Shown one piece after another: positions 16,826 to 17,623 of a DNA stretch of 17,623 nucleotides. The DNA is from Saccoglossus kowalevskii (lineage: Eukaryota; Hemichordata; Enteropneusta; Harrimaniidae): assembly GCF_000003605.2 (NCBI RefSeq), contig NW_003143793.1:79031-96653 (forward strand), written 5' to 3'. The first letter of the stretch is position 1. Each line of letters starts with the position of its first letter. The position numbers were made by a program, and so were the translations under genes. The notes beneath the pieces were generated by a model. It saw nothing but the letters and a program-made list of their open reading frames with translations. It had not been told where the DNA came from and did no database searches.

Positions 16826-17623
16826 GTAAGTATATTACAGTGAATTTCTTTTACTTAAACTTGCAATTTATTTTTGAAGAAAGTTTATCATAAAAAAAAA
16901 AAACCCACAAAAATAGAGTCCCTATTAATCTACAAATTAGATGTAGTAAGTAGGTAAGTATAGACAGGAACAACTTAAGGATGCTGTACAACTTTTTTGC
17001 TTTGAAACCCAAAATTCTACTTTTTTGTATTTTTCAATGCTGGACTACAAGGAGCAAACACTCAGTAGGAAAAAAAGTGAATTGAATGTTTTTATAGGGT
17101 GTAAAAATCAATTTTTGTTAATTAAAAGCAAAAGCACATGTCATTGTTTTGAAAGCTATGTTTTAATTAATTAGCCGAAGACATAATGAACAGATAATTT
17201 GCATAATTGTCACCACCCATAGCAAATATATACAGTGTCTTGCACTCAGTACAAGCTCAGACTAGTAATACGAGTACATTTTTGTATTAGTAGTCAGAGG
17301 TACAAGTTACACACACTCCATTTACGATCGTCCACAAATTTAATTTTGTTGAATTTCTCGCTCTTCAAGCAGTCGACTATGAAACCGTCTTGGGGTCGAC
17401 TATGACAGTGACGAAAGAAAACGAATGCAAGGAAATTTTAAGAACGTCGACAGTATGTAAAGCGATTATTATGAAAATTTAATCATGGAAGATACCTTCC
17501 ACGATTTAATTGATCAGACCATGGAGGTATAAACAGAAGGTAGAAAATTTGAGCACATGGCAGACTTAGTTTTCGTGACCAAATTACGTGTCATGGACTG
17601 CGACCACAATGAGTCGGAAGTGA
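16826..17623 (+). other. RIF1 intron, partial
   Basis: The intron starts GTAAGTATATT and no acceptor-exon pair resembling RIF1 was found. GTCGACTATGA is directly repeated (17372-17382 and 17395-17405), with a third GTCGAC near 17444. A short open stretch (M-E-D-T-F-H-D-L-I-D-Q-T-M-E, about 17485-17526) ends at a donor-like GAG|GTATAA and is too short to call. Confidence 0.5.

Noticed and set aside
17209-17220. TGTCACCACCCAT resembling the right end of the TTAA element
   Set aside because: Only about nine matching bases and no TTAA at the right place; probably chance.
1-17623. CRISPR array, prokaryotic operon or phage-like system
   Set aside because: The only regular repeats are contiguous minisatellites without spacers, and the genes are intron-bearing eukaryotic genes.

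Overview
This window looks like nuclear DNA of an AT-rich animal genome, most likely an invertebrate. It has spliced genes with GT-AG introns, no bacterial gene organisation, a decayed LINE tail, several short DNA transposons with inverted ends, and micro- and minisatellites. I cannot name the species. A deuterostome or lophotrochozoan invertebrate is plausible from the vertebrate-like protein matches, but this is inference.

Two genes can be supported well. (1) A complete four-exon short-chain dehydrogenase of the retinol dehydrogenase / 17-beta-HSD6-like group (SDR9C) lies on the minus strand. Its coding exons are 8048-7724, 7294-7039, 5147-4984 and 3501-3269. The four pieces join in phase into 325 residues with every SDR motif present. 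(2) The first coding exon of RIF1 (16710-16825) lies on the plus strand. It is preceded by a promoter block at about 15663-15729 packed with E2F sites and a CRE, a probable non-coding first exon ending at 15852, and an intron. RIF1 runs off the right edge of the window.

Two orphan exon candidates lie on the minus strand: 2441-2343 and 10049-9937. Both are coding-like and carry splice signals, but I do not recognise their proteins.

Layout: 1-857 is the 3' end of a non-LTR retrotransposon with a degenerate RT C-terminal zinc-binding region. 1132-1369 is a TTAA-flanked (piggyBac-like) MITE. 1478-1673 is a hAT MITE with a perfect 8-bp target duplication. 1674-3268 is mostly intergenic. 3269-8048 is the SDR gene, with one MITE in intron 3 (3668-4024) and a 1.2-kb TTAA-flanked element in intron 2 (5361-6593). 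8049-15660 is repeat-rich intergenic DNA: palindromic repeats, microsatellites, a G tract, a foldback-type element with 156-bp arms (12162-12867) and a large 32-33-bp minisatellite (14429-15025). 15384-17623 is the RIF1 control region and 5' end.

The SDR enzyme and RIF1 have unrelated jobs (lipid alcohol/steroid oxidation; control of replication timing and DNA breaks), and nothing suggests joint function. I see no prokaryotic-style defence system, CRISPR, tRNA or rRNA. The most informative observations are the RIF1 cell-cycle promoter, the TCTCGCGAGA promoter-type motifs carried into the SDR introns by two different transposons, and the foldback element with an uncharacterised reading frame in its loop.
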